Part shown: positions 7,108 to 13,867 of the stretch, one piece after another
Layout of the letters: every line of letters starts with the position of its first letter
Numbering within the stretch: the first letter of the stretch is position 1
Source: JBBDSH01 sp040905045
Lineage (GTDB): Bacteria; Pseudomonadota; Gammaproteobacteria; Eutrophobiales; Eutrophobiaceae
Direction: 5' to 3'
NCBI GenBank assembly: GCA_040905045.1
Contig: JBBDSH010000080.1
Location: forward strand, 1 to 21,583
DNA: 21,583 nucleotides
Position numbers and translations under genes: made by a program
The notes under the pieces: generated by a model
Seen by the model: the letters and a program-made list of their open reading frames with translations, nothing else
Told to the model about the DNA's origin: nothing
Database searches by the model: none

Positions 7108-7835
7108 GAGTACAACGTTCTGCCGCCGTCAACATTGAGAATCTGTCCGGTCATGTAAGCGGCGTCGTTGATCAGGAAACGAATGCAGTCCGTGACATCC
7201 CGCGTCGTCCCCTGACGTTTCAGACTGACCCGGTCGATGATTTCCTGCTTGGCTTTTTCATTCATTCCTTCCGGCCAGAGTATGGGTCCCGGCGAGACGG
7301 CGTTGACGCGGATCGCCGGAGCCAGTTCCCGGGCCAGGGCCTGTGTCAGCATGTTCAGCCCGGCCTTGGCCGCGCTGTAGACCGGGTAATTCTTTAACGG
7401 CCGCAGGCCGTGGATATCGGACATATTGATGATGCAGCCCTTGTGTTCCGACAGCCGCGGAGCACAGGCACGGGCCAGGAAATAGGGTGCTTTCAGGTTG
7501 GTGTCGATGATGTCGCCCCATTGCTCTTCCGTCGTTTCGGCCACCGGTGTCGGGTAAAACGACGAGGCGTTATTGATCAGTACATCCAGACGGCCGGTGA
7601 AAGACATCACTTTATTCATGAGATTTTCGTATCCCCGTGTATCACGCAAATCGGCGTCCAGGGCCAGTGCGGAATCCGCCCGCAGTTGGTTGAGTGAATC
7701 GGTCAACTCGCGGGCCGCATTCCCCGAGGTGTGATAGTGAATAACGACGTCCATGCCGAGGGCGTGCAGATCGCGGGCGATGGCGGCGCCGATGCGCACC
7801 GCGGCGCCGGTGATAAATACTGTTTTGCGGGTCAT
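7104..7835 (-). CDS. Pteridine reductase (PTR1/FolM-type short-chain dehydrogenase)
   Basis: 243 residues from the ATG at 7835; the frame stays open to 7910 but the Rossmann fold begins right at MTRKTVFITG. The nucleotide loop reads TGAAVRIG, with Arg14 in place of the usual glycine, as in pteridine reductases. The catalytic set is D140, Y153 and K157: aspartate replaces the SDR serine, and the 13- and 4-residue spacings equal those of Leishmania PTR1 D181/Y194/K198. It therefore likely reduces dihydropterins or dihydrofolate with NADPH, similar to FolM, which makes tetrahydromonapterin. Its position beside folB-folK supports this. It is divergent from the midA-like gene, and its stop codon comes from the hairpin repeat. 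Confidence 0.88.
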   Translation of the reverse strand: MTRKTVFITGAAVRIGAAIARDLHALGMDVVIHYHTSGNAARELTDSLNQLRADSALALDADLRDTRGYENLMNKVMSFTGRLDVLINNASSFYPTPVAETTEEQWGDIIDTNLKAPYFLARACAPRLSEHKGCIINMSDIHGLRPLKNYPVYSAAKAGLNMLTQALARELAPAIRVNAVSPGPILWPEGMNEKAKQEIIDRVSLKRQGTTRDVTDCIRFLINDAAYMTGQILNVDGGRTLYS

Positions 7836-7912
7836 GGTCGAGGTACTATGAAATCCGTTGTTGTGAAATGCACTATAGATGAAATTAATGTTTTGATAAA
7901 TCGGGGACAATC

Positions 7913-9103
7913 ATGAGCCGGCCACCGGAACAGATCAGTGCCTTCCCGGAACCGGGTCCGGAAGCGATGCAACACAGCCGGGTTCTCGTGGAAAGGATAT
8001 GCGAGGAGATTCGCGACAGCGGCGGGCATATACCTTTCCGCCGGTTTATGGAACTGGCGCTGTACGCCCCCGGTCTCGGCTATTACAGTGCCGGCAGCAG
8101 CAAGCTGGGTGCGGAAGGTGATTTCATCACCGCCCCCGAGCTTTCCTCCCTGTTTTCACGCTGTATTGCGCGCCAGTGCGAACGGGTAATGGAACAGATG
8201 GAGCATTGCATCATCATCGAACCTGGCGCGGGCAGCGGCCGCATGGCCGCCGATATGCTGCTGGAACTGGAGAACAGGCAATCCCTGCCGGATGCCTGGT
8301 GGATACTGGAAACCAGTGCGGAATTGCGCGACCGCCAACATCATATATTGGCACAAGCCATGCCGCATTACATGGATCGGATAGAGTGGCTGGACCGGCT
8401 GCCCGCACAGCCGGTCGAAGGTATCATCATCGCCAACGAGGTGCTGGATGCCTTCCCGTTTCATTGTATACGTCTGTCCGGCGGCGATGTTCAGGAACTG
8501 CACGTGGTATGCGAAGACGAACGCTTCCGGTGGCGGGCGATCCCGGCGGACGATGCCCTGAGCGATTACGTAAGGCGAATTCTTGAACCGGATCTTGCTA
8601 TCTATCCGGAGGGTTATACCACTGAAGTCAATCCCTCCGTACAGCCTTTCATTGCATCGCTATCCGATATCCTGGACAAAGGCGTCATCCTGTTCATCGA
8701 TTACGGCTATCCCCGCCGGGAGTATTATCATCCGCAACGGACGGAGGGGACGATGCTGTGTCATTACCGTCACCGGGCGCACGCCGATCCGTTTTTGTAT
8801 GTGGGCCTGCAGGATATTACCGCTTCGGTGGATTTCACCGCCGTGGCGGAGGCGGCGGAGGCGGCGGGACTGGATGTCCGGGGTTTCACGCCGCAGGCGC
8901 AGTTTCTTCTCGGCGGCGGGCTGGATGATTTACTGTCGGAATACGCGGATAATCCCGACGCCGCCCTGGAAATGGCACGGCAGGTAAAATTGCTGACCCT
9001 GCCCGCCGAGATGGGAGAACGCTTCAAGGCCATGCTGCTGAGTAAAAACCTGTCTATCGACCTGCCGGCCTTCCGCATGCTGGATCACCGCAATCGGCTT
9101 TAA
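7913..9103 (+). CDS. MidA/NDUFAF7-family class I SAM-dependent methyltransferase
   Basis: 396 residues, usual length of the family (formerly DUF185). The family hallmark FRRFMELALYAPGLGYYSAG (41-60) is followed by FITAPELS and the SAM-binding glycine loop EPGAGSG (103-109). Later come IIANEVLDAFP and FIDYGYPRREYYHPQR, the conserved post-core segment. The mitochondrial member NDUFAF7 dimethylates an arginine of complex I subunit NDUFS2; the substrate of the bacterial proteins is not established. GGGGA lies five bases before the ATG at 7913. It is divergent from the pteridine reductase gene with about 77 bp between the starts, and is followed by a 382-bp non-coding stretch. Confidence 0.9.
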   Translation: MSRPPEQISAFPEPGPEAMQHSRVLVERICEEIRDSGGHIPFRRFMELALYAPGLGYYSAGSSKLGAEGDFITAPELSSLFSRCIARQCERVMEQMEHCIIIEPGAGSGRMAADMLLELENRQSLPDAWWILETSAELRDRQHHILAQAMPHYMDRIEWLDRLPAQPVEGIIIANEVLDAFPFHCIRLSGGDVQELHVVCEDERFRWRAIPADDALSDYVRRILEPDLAIYPEGYTTEVNPSVQPFIASLSDILDKGVILFIDYGYPRREYYHPQRTEGTMLCHYRHRAHADPFLYVGLQDITASVDFTAVAEAAEAAGLDVRGFTPQAQFLLGGGLDDLLSEYADNPDAALEMARQVKLLTLPAEMGERFKAMLLSKNLSIDLPAFRMLDHRNRL

Positions 9104-9132
9104 ACTATCGGGCATCCTGGAACAGAATTATT

Positions 9133-9462
9133 AGCCACAGAGAGCCTGCCCCGGACTTGATCCGGGGACACAGAGGATCACAGAGGATATAAAACATGGT
9201 TACCGGAAGCCACGAAACAATCATCAGGTATCGTGATTTCATTGAGCAAAGATTTTAATCTCGCAGAGTTCGCCGAGCACGCAAAGGATTATAATATATT
9301 TTTTCCGTGGCCTCTGCGTCCTTTGCGTCCTTTGCGAGAGATCAATTGCTGTTTCCCTAGGCATGCTAGTATTCAATTTCGATAATGTCTGAAAAAAGAA
9401 CCTCCTTTTCTCTGTGTTCCTCTGTGTCCCCGGATCAAGTCCGGGGCAGGCTTTCTGTGGCT
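9133..9462. repeat. Nested palindromic intergenic element with 55-bp terminal inverted repeats
   Basis: Positions 9133-9187 and 9408-9462 are reverse complements over 55 bp with three mismatches. Each arm combines GCCACAGAG/CACAGAGGA units with the palindrome CCCCGGACTTGATCCGGGG. Inside is a second, weaker inverted pair built from CGCAAAGGA/CGCAGAGG units (about 9258-9288 against 9311-9342). No recognisable gene is present; the longest suggestive frame is about 20 codons (9196-9258). It accounts for nearly all of the 382-bp gap between the midA-like gene and uppP. The CCGGACTTGATCCGG motif is shared with the element at 5149-5654. Confidence 0.82.
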
Positions 9463-9485
9463 TTTATTAAACAATAGGCAATCCT

Positions 9486-10280
9486 TTGGACATACTGCAT
9501 CTCATTATTCTCGGTCTGATACAGGGCCTGACGGAATTTTTGCCCATCTCCAGTTCGGCGCATCTGATCCTGGTGCCGCTGTTTCTGGGCGAGCACGATC
9601 AGGGGCTGGCTTACGATGTGGCCGCCCATGTAGGCAGCCTGGGTGCGGTGGTCATCTACTTCCGCCGGGATCTGGGGCGTATCTCCACAGCATGGATCGT
9701 TTCCCGTTTCAGCATGAGTGATCCCGATGGTCGCGTGGTCTGGTTTCTCATCGCGGCAACCGTTCCCGTCGCCGCGGCGGGATTGCTGTTGCATGATTTG
9801 GTGGATACCTGGCTGCGCGATCCGCTGGTGATCGCCGCCGCCACCATCGGTTTTGGCTTGTTGTTATTGTGGTCCGACCGGGCGGGGAAACGGTTGCGCA
9901 GTCAGGCCGGCATCGGCTGGCGCGACGCAATCCTTATCGGCCTTGCCCAGGTACTGGCCCTGATCCCGGGTACGTCGCGGGCCGGTATTACCATGACCGC
10001 CGGCCTGTTTCTGGGATTGCAAAGGGAAGCCGCGGCACGGTTCTCTTTTTTACTGGCGATACCGGTCATCGCCCTGGCCGGCGCCTATGAAAGCTGGAAA
10101 CTGGCCTCGTCCACGGTAGCGGTTGACTGGCCGGCGGTCATGATGGTGACCCTGGTTTCCGGTATCACGGCGGCATTGACCATTCATTATTTCCTGCGCT
10201 TCCTGGAGTTCACCGGCATGCTGCCGTATGTGATCTATCGCCTGGTTCTGGGAGCCGTGCTCCTTGTGCTGTTTCTCTGA
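9486..10280 (+). CDS. uppP: Undecaprenyl-diphosphatase UppP (BacA)
   Basis: 264 residues, polytopic membrane protein. UppP dephosphorylates undecaprenyl diphosphate so that the lipid carrier can be reused for peptidoglycan and other envelope polymers; overproduction gives bacitracin resistance in other species. Both catalytic signatures are present: QGLTEFLPISSSAHL (13-27) with E17 and H26, and PGTSRAGITMTAGLFLG in the C-terminal half with its arginine. The start is a TTG at 9486 that gives the usual family N-terminus MDILHLIILGLIQG; AGG lies a few bases upstream. Its promoter region is taken up by the palindromic element ending at 9462, so any native promoter must be very close or inside the repeat. 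Confidence 0.95.
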   Translation: MDILHLIILGLIQGLTEFLPISSSAHLILVPLFLGEHDQGLAYDVAAHVGSLGAVVIYFRRDLGRISTAWIVSRFSMSDPDGRVVWFLIAATVPVAAAGLLLHDLVDTWLRDPLVIAAATIGFGLLLLWSDRAGKRLRSQAGIGWRDAILIGLAQVLALIPGTSRAGITMTAGLFLGLQREAAARFSFLLAIPVIALAGAYESWKLASSTVAVDWPAVMMVTLVSGITAALTIHYFLRFLEFTGMLPYVIYRLVLGAVLLVLFL

Positions 10281-10339
10281 CTCAGGAATCGCCGCCGCTT
10301 TTACCCAGTATCCTGCCTGTTATCCCGATCGATACTGTA

Positions 10340-10612
10340 TTACGCCTGATACAGGGTCCATATACCGATCAGAATGAATCCCAGGCCGGCCGCCCAGGCC
10401 AGTTGTTTTTCACTGACGTAATGGGCGATGACGCCGCCGGCCAGTACGCCCAGGCCCGAGGCCACGATCAGTGCCAGTGACGCGGCGCCGAAGACCAGCC
10501 ATTTGTTCACTTCCTTGTCGGCGGCGAACAGCAGCGTCGCAAGCTGGGTCTTGTCGCCCAGTTCGGCGACGAAGATGACGGTGAAAATGGTGGCGAATAT
10601 TTTAATGTCCAT
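10340..10612 (-). CDS. Half-size TMEM165/GDT1 (UPF0016) family membrane protein
   Basis: 90 residues with three predicted transmembrane segments (about 3-16, 38-60, 70-88). The family motif ExGDKT is present as E17-L-G-D20-K-T22, followed by QLATLLFAA. Full-length GDT1-family cation/proton exchangers (Ca2+ or Mn2+) have two such repeats in about 190-200 residues; this gene has only one and no second copy is visible next to it. It would have to work as a dimer with the two motifs facing each other, or pair with a partner encoded elsewhere. GGGAG six bases before the ATG is a good ribosome-binding site. It follows the methyltransferase gene by 29 bp on the same strand, so the two likely form an operon. 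Confidence 0.85.
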   Translation of the reverse strand: MDIKIFATIFTVIFVAELGDKTQLATLLFAADKEVNKWLVFGAASLALIVASGLGVLAGGVIAHYVSEKQLAWAAGLGFILIGIWTLYQA

Positions 10613-10641
10613 GGTTACTCCCGTTGAGAGATCGATACAGT

Positions 10642-11262
10642 TCAGGCTTTACCGGCCGAGCCCCGGTAGGTATAGCCGGCGAACCGCGGCATTTCCTCCA
10701 CATAGTCCGCTTCCATGTCCTTGATCCGGAAGCCGCCCTGTTCCAGCAGCACCGGTATTTGCCGGTTGAGGTGGCAGCCGCCGGCGATTTTCTTCCAGAC
10801 CGGGTTCAGGCGATCCTGCCATTTGCGTGGTGATGGATCCGGTGCCAGACCGTGTTCGCAGAAGATCAGTTTGCCGCCGGGCTTCAACACCCGGCGCATC
10901 TGTTCCAGGGCCCGCGCCCAGTCCGGGATGGTGCACAGGGTATAGACCAGTACCACGGTATCGGCGCTGTTATCGTCCAGGGGGATTTCCTCGCCGGGCA
11001 GGTCCAGCCAGTCGACATGGATATCCGCCGCCCGCAGGTTTTTCTGCGCCTTCCTGCGCATGCCCTCGGAAGGCTCCAGGCCCCAGATGAATTCCACCTT
11101 GTCGCGGTTGTAGAAGGGCAGGTTGAGACCGCTGCCCATGCCCACCTCCAGGACCCGGCCCTCGGCCTGTGGTATGACCTTTTGCCGTTGTTTCTGCGCG
11201 GGCTCGGTACTGCAGAGAAAGTGGATAACATGGGGAAGGATATGGTTTTCGTAGATACTCAT
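10642..11262 (-). CDS. Class I SAM-dependent methyltransferase, UbiE/METTL7-like
   Basis: 206 residues from the ATG at 11262 (MSIYENHILPHVIHFLCS); the frame extends to 11364 but the extra part has no family character and overlaps the HMG-CoA lyase upstream region. The Rossmann SAM-binding loop is VLEVGMGSGLNLPFY (37-51), motif II-like acidic residue in GLEPSEGM (61-68), and the post-I block VLVYTLCTIPD with RVLKPGGKLIFCEHG. The substrate is not evident; related proteins methylate small or lipophilic molecules. It precedes the GDT1-like gene by 29 bp and is divergent from the HMG-CoA lyase gene. Confidence 0.87.
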   Translation of the reverse strand: MSIYENHILPHVIHFLCSTEPAQKQRQKVIPQAEGRVLEVGMGSGLNLPFYNRDKVEFIWGLEPSEGMRRKAQKNLRAADIHVDWLDLPGEEIPLDDNSADTVVLVYTLCTIPDWARALEQMRRVLKPGGKLIFCEHGLAPDPSPRKWQDRLNPVWKKIAGGCHLNRQIPVLLEQGGFRIKDMEADYVEEMPRFAGYTYRGSAGKA

Positions 11263-11378
11263 CGCCAGGGTCTCTTGCTCGGAATGAAGAAAGGATACAA
11301 TTCTACCAATGTCCATGCAGGAAACGTTATGCAAATGACGGGCTCGAGAGTGGTCCACAATCAAGGCCGGTGCTCAGG

Positions 11379-12281
11379 ATGACACTGCCGTCCACCGTTC
11401 GTCTCGTCGAGGTGGGTCCCAGGGACGGGCTGCAGAATGAATCCGCCGCTGTTCCCATGGCTGCGAAAATCGGCTTTATCGATCGCCTCGGTGAATGCGG
11501 GCTGGATGTTATCGAGGCGGGCAGCTTCGTCTCGCCCCGCCGGGTGCCGCAGATGGCAGATACGGATAAGGTTCTGGCGGGTATTCGGCGCCGGTCCGGC
11601 GTACGCTATCCGGTGCTGGTGCCGAACATGAAGGGTTTCGAGGCGGCCGTGGCGGCAGGCGCCGATGAGATCGCAATCTTCGCCGCCGCCTCCGAGACCT
11701 TTTCCCGGAAAAACATCAACTGTTCCATCGAGGAAAGCCTGGAACGGTTCGTTCCCGTCTGTGAGGCGGCACGGGAGCGGGAGATACGGGTGCGCGGCTA
11801 TGTTTCCTGTGTCCTGGGGTGTCCGTATGAAGGACGGATAGAACCGAAAGTGGTTGTCGGCGTGGCCGCGCGGCTGGCACAACTGGGCTGTTACGAGGTT
11901 TCCCTCGGCGACACCATCGGCGTCGGTACGCCCGGTACGGCACAGGCCGTGATCCGGGCCGTCAGCGAGATGGTTCCGGTGGAACAGCTTGCGCTGCATT
12001 TTCACGACACCTACGGTCAGGCCCTGGCGAACATCTACGCCTGCCTGGAACTGGGTGTCGCGACCGTGGACAGCGCCGTGGCGGGTCTCGGCGGCTGTCC
12101 CTTCGCGCCGGGTGCTTCGGGCAACGTCGCCACCGAAGACGTGCTCTACATGCTGGACGGTCTCGGCATCGACACCGGCGTGGACATGGCCAAACTGCTG
12201 GAAGCCGGCCGTTTTATCTGCGATGCCCTGGACCGGCAACCGGCCTCCAGGGTGGCGCGCGCAGTGAGGAGTAAGGAGTAA
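11379..12281 (+). CDS. mvaB: Hydroxymethylglutaryl-CoA lyase
   Basis: 300 residues from the ATG at 11379; a GTG at 11370 would add three residues. The enzyme splits 3-hydroxy-3-methylglutaryl-CoA into acetyl-CoA and acetoacetate, the last step of leucine breakdown. The TIM-barrel signatures are VEVGPRDGLQNE (10-21), the metal ligands in LHFHDTYGQ (H207, H209), and the active-site cysteine loop GLGGCPFAPGASGN with C240. No other leucine-degradation gene is next to it, so in this genome the gene stands apart from a liu-type cluster, at least within the window. The final residues VRSKE and the TAA are encoded by the hairpin repeat 12264-12348 and are identical to the tail of PlsY, so the natural C-terminus has been overwritten. 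Confidence 0.94.
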   Translation: MTLPSTVRLVEVGPRDGLQNESAAVPMAAKIGFIDRLGECGLDVIEAGSFVSPRRVPQMADTDKVLAGIRRRSGVRYPVLVPNMKGFEAAVAAGADEIAIFAAASETFSRKNINCSIEESLERFVPVCEAAREREIRVRGYVSCVLGCPYEGRIEPKVVVGVAARLAQLGCYEVSLGDTIGVGTPGTAQAVIRAVSEMVPVEQLALHFHDTYGQALANIYACLELGVATVDSAVAGLGGCPFAPGASGNVATEDVLYMLDGLGIDTGVDMAKLLEAGRFICDALDRQPASRVARAVRSKE

Positions 12282-12348
12282 GGGGGAGGAGTCTGAACAA
12301 CTGTTACACATGTAATACACTCCTCGCCCCTTACCTCTCACTCCTCAC
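12264..12348. repeat. Stop-codon hairpin repeat, copy 3 (between HMG-CoA lyase and cca)
   Basis: Left arm 12264-12292 and right arm 12319-12348 are near reverse complements (one indel, a few mismatches) built from GTGAGGAGTAAGG units. The left arm encodes VRSKE plus the TAA stop of the lyase (12279-12281). The right arm encodes the last residues Arg-Glu-Glu and the TGA stop (12338-12340) of cca in its true frame. The genes are convergent. This is the only copy in which both neighbours take residues as well as stops from the repeat. Confidence 0.87.
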
Positions 12349-13722
12349 GTGCAATCAACGCGGCCTTCGCCTCCCGGATCCTGTCCACGCGCCGGGAGCG
12401 GATCGCTTTGGCAATCTCCTTGCCGTCCAGTCCTTCCTTGTCGATGCTTGCCGTATCCGCGGACAGAGCCGCGTCCAGCATGGCGCGGAAAAAAGCCGGC
12501 TGGGGATAATCCCGATCCTCGAAACCCTTGCGGCCGCGGNNNNNNNNNNNNNNNNNNNNNNNNNNNNNNNNNNNNNNNNNNNNNNNNNNNNNNNNNNNNN
12601 NNNNNNNNNNNNNNNNNNNNNNNNNNNNNNNNNNNNNNNGCGGAAAAAAGCCGGCTGGGGATAATCCCGATCCTCGAAACCCTTGCGGCCGCGGGCGTCG
12701 GCCTCGCAGGCAATGAGAAAATCATCAAACCGATCCGGCCGGCGAAATGCGTCCATGCCTTCCAGTTTTTTCAGGATGGTATCGGCGCGCATTTCCGTGA
12801 TCCGGTGACAGTCCAGGTGATAACGGGATACGATCACAGCCAGTTCCCGGTAACGGTTGGGTATGCGGTAGCGTTGGCAGAGTTTTTCAATCAGTTTGAC
12901 GCCGCGTTCCTCATGGGAAGGGTGGCTGGGCAGGCGATCCTTCGGTGTCGTGCCCTTGCCCAGGTCGTGCACCAGCGCGGCGAAGCGGACGCGGGTGTCG
13001 GCCGTCATGAGGCAGGCTTGTTCCAGGACCATGAGGGTATGGATGCCGGTATCGATCTCGGGGTGGTGTCGTTCCGGCTGCGGTACGCCGAATAAACGAT
13101 CTATTTCCGGAAACAGCACTACCAGGGCACCGCAGTCTTTCAGGACCTGAAAAAAAACCGGCGCCCGATCCTCACCCAGCGCCCGCTCCATCTCCGTCCA
13201 GACACGCTCCGGCGTCAGCGCCTCCAGCTCCCCCGAGTCGCTGATTTCCCGCATCAGCGCCAGGGTCTCGTCGGAAATGCGGAAGCCGAAACGTGCGGCG
13301 AAGCGGGCGACGCGCAATACCCGCAGCGGATCCTCGACAAACGCCTCGGATACGTGTCTCAGTATGCCGGTTTCCAGATCGGCACGGCCGTTGTAAGGGT
13401 CGATAATAACGCCGTTCTCGTCCTCGGCCATGGCGTTGATGGTGATATCGCGCCGCCGCAGATCCTCTTCCAGGGTGACCTCGGGTGAGGCGTTGAAGGA
13501 AAAGCCCTTGTAGCCCGGCGCCGTCTTGCGTTCGGTGCGAGCCAGGGCGTATTCTTCGTGGCTGTCCGGATGCAGGAATACCGGGAAATCCCGCCCCACC
13601 GGCCTGTATCCCAGGGCCGTCATCTCTTCCGGCGTGGCGCCCACGACGACCCAGTCGCGGTCCTTGACCGGCAGGCCCAGCAGTTTATCCCGCACAGCCC
13701 CGCCCACTTTGTACACTTTCAT
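12338..13722 (-). CDS. cca: CCA-adding tRNA nucleotidyltransferase (multifunctional Cca), interrupted by a scaffold gap
   Basis: Cca adds or repairs the CCA end of tRNA. The class II nucleotidyltransferase head shows GGAVRDKLLG (7-16), the metal pair D21-R-D23, RRDITINAMA and DPLRVLRVARFAARF; the HD phosphohydrolase domain is marked by FAALVHDLGKG. The frame is broken by 100 N (12540-12639) that lie between two identical 55-bp copies (12485-12539, 12640-12694). Taking one copy and no N removes 155 bp and restores a single frame ending at the TGA 12338-12340, 409 residues long, close to the 412 of E. coli Cca. Translating straight through the gap gives a false 455-residue product ending at 12355. 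The real tail ends in KAALIAREE, with REE and stop from the hairpin repeat. Confidence 0.92.
12485..12694. other. Assembly gap (100 N) flanked by an exact 55-bp direct duplication
   Basis: Bases 12485-12539 and 12640-12694 are identical over 55 bp, and between them are exactly 100 N. A direct repeat ending exactly at both contig edges suggests two contigs that overlap by one assembly k-mer (55 is a common de Bruijn k) and were scaffolded with a default gap. The reading frame of cca confirms it: offset 155 bp shifts the frame by two, and collapsing the copies restores it. The duplication should be treated as artificial. Confidence 0.93.
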
Positions 13723-13777
13723 GGCGGATTTAGTTTACTGAATGAATTGTTGTAAACGACAGGATACACCGATTGGT

Positions 13778-13867
13778 GGTAAGGAGTGAGGGGTGAGGGG
13801 TGAGGAGCATGAGAGTGAATCGAGGCTCCGTAAAGTCACACCTTACTTCTCACTCCTTACCCCTCAC
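13778..13867. repeat. Stop-codon hairpin repeat, copy 4 (between cca start and aldo/keto reductase end)
   Basis: Left arm 13778-13808 (GGTAAGGAGTGAG, GGGTGAGG units) and right arm 13839-13867 (CACCTTACTTCTCACTCCTTACCCCTCAC type units) are partly complementary. The right arm supplies the TGA stop (13864-13866) of the aldo/keto reductase. Unlike the other copies it lies between two genes on the same strand, so it would separate the aldo/keto reductase message from cca. Pairing is less perfect than in copy 2. Confidence 0.8.

Noticed and set aside
9196..9258. A 20-codon frame within the palindromic element before uppP
   Set aside because: Too short, no ribosome-binding site and inside a repeat; no basis for calling it a gene.
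11361..12341. Minus-strand frame of 326 codons
   Set aside because: It is antisense to HMG-CoA lyase and has no recognisable motif.
12355..13722. Apparent 455-codon cca running through the N block
   Set aside because: The frame after the gap is wrong by two bases because of the 55-bp duplication plus 100 N; the tail has no Cca similarity. The true end is at 12338.
4401..13867. The heptamer repeats as a possible CRISPR or simple tandem array
   Set aside because: There are no regular spacers and the units are in opposed arms at separate intergenic sites, so they are hairpin repeats, not CRISPR or a single tandem array.
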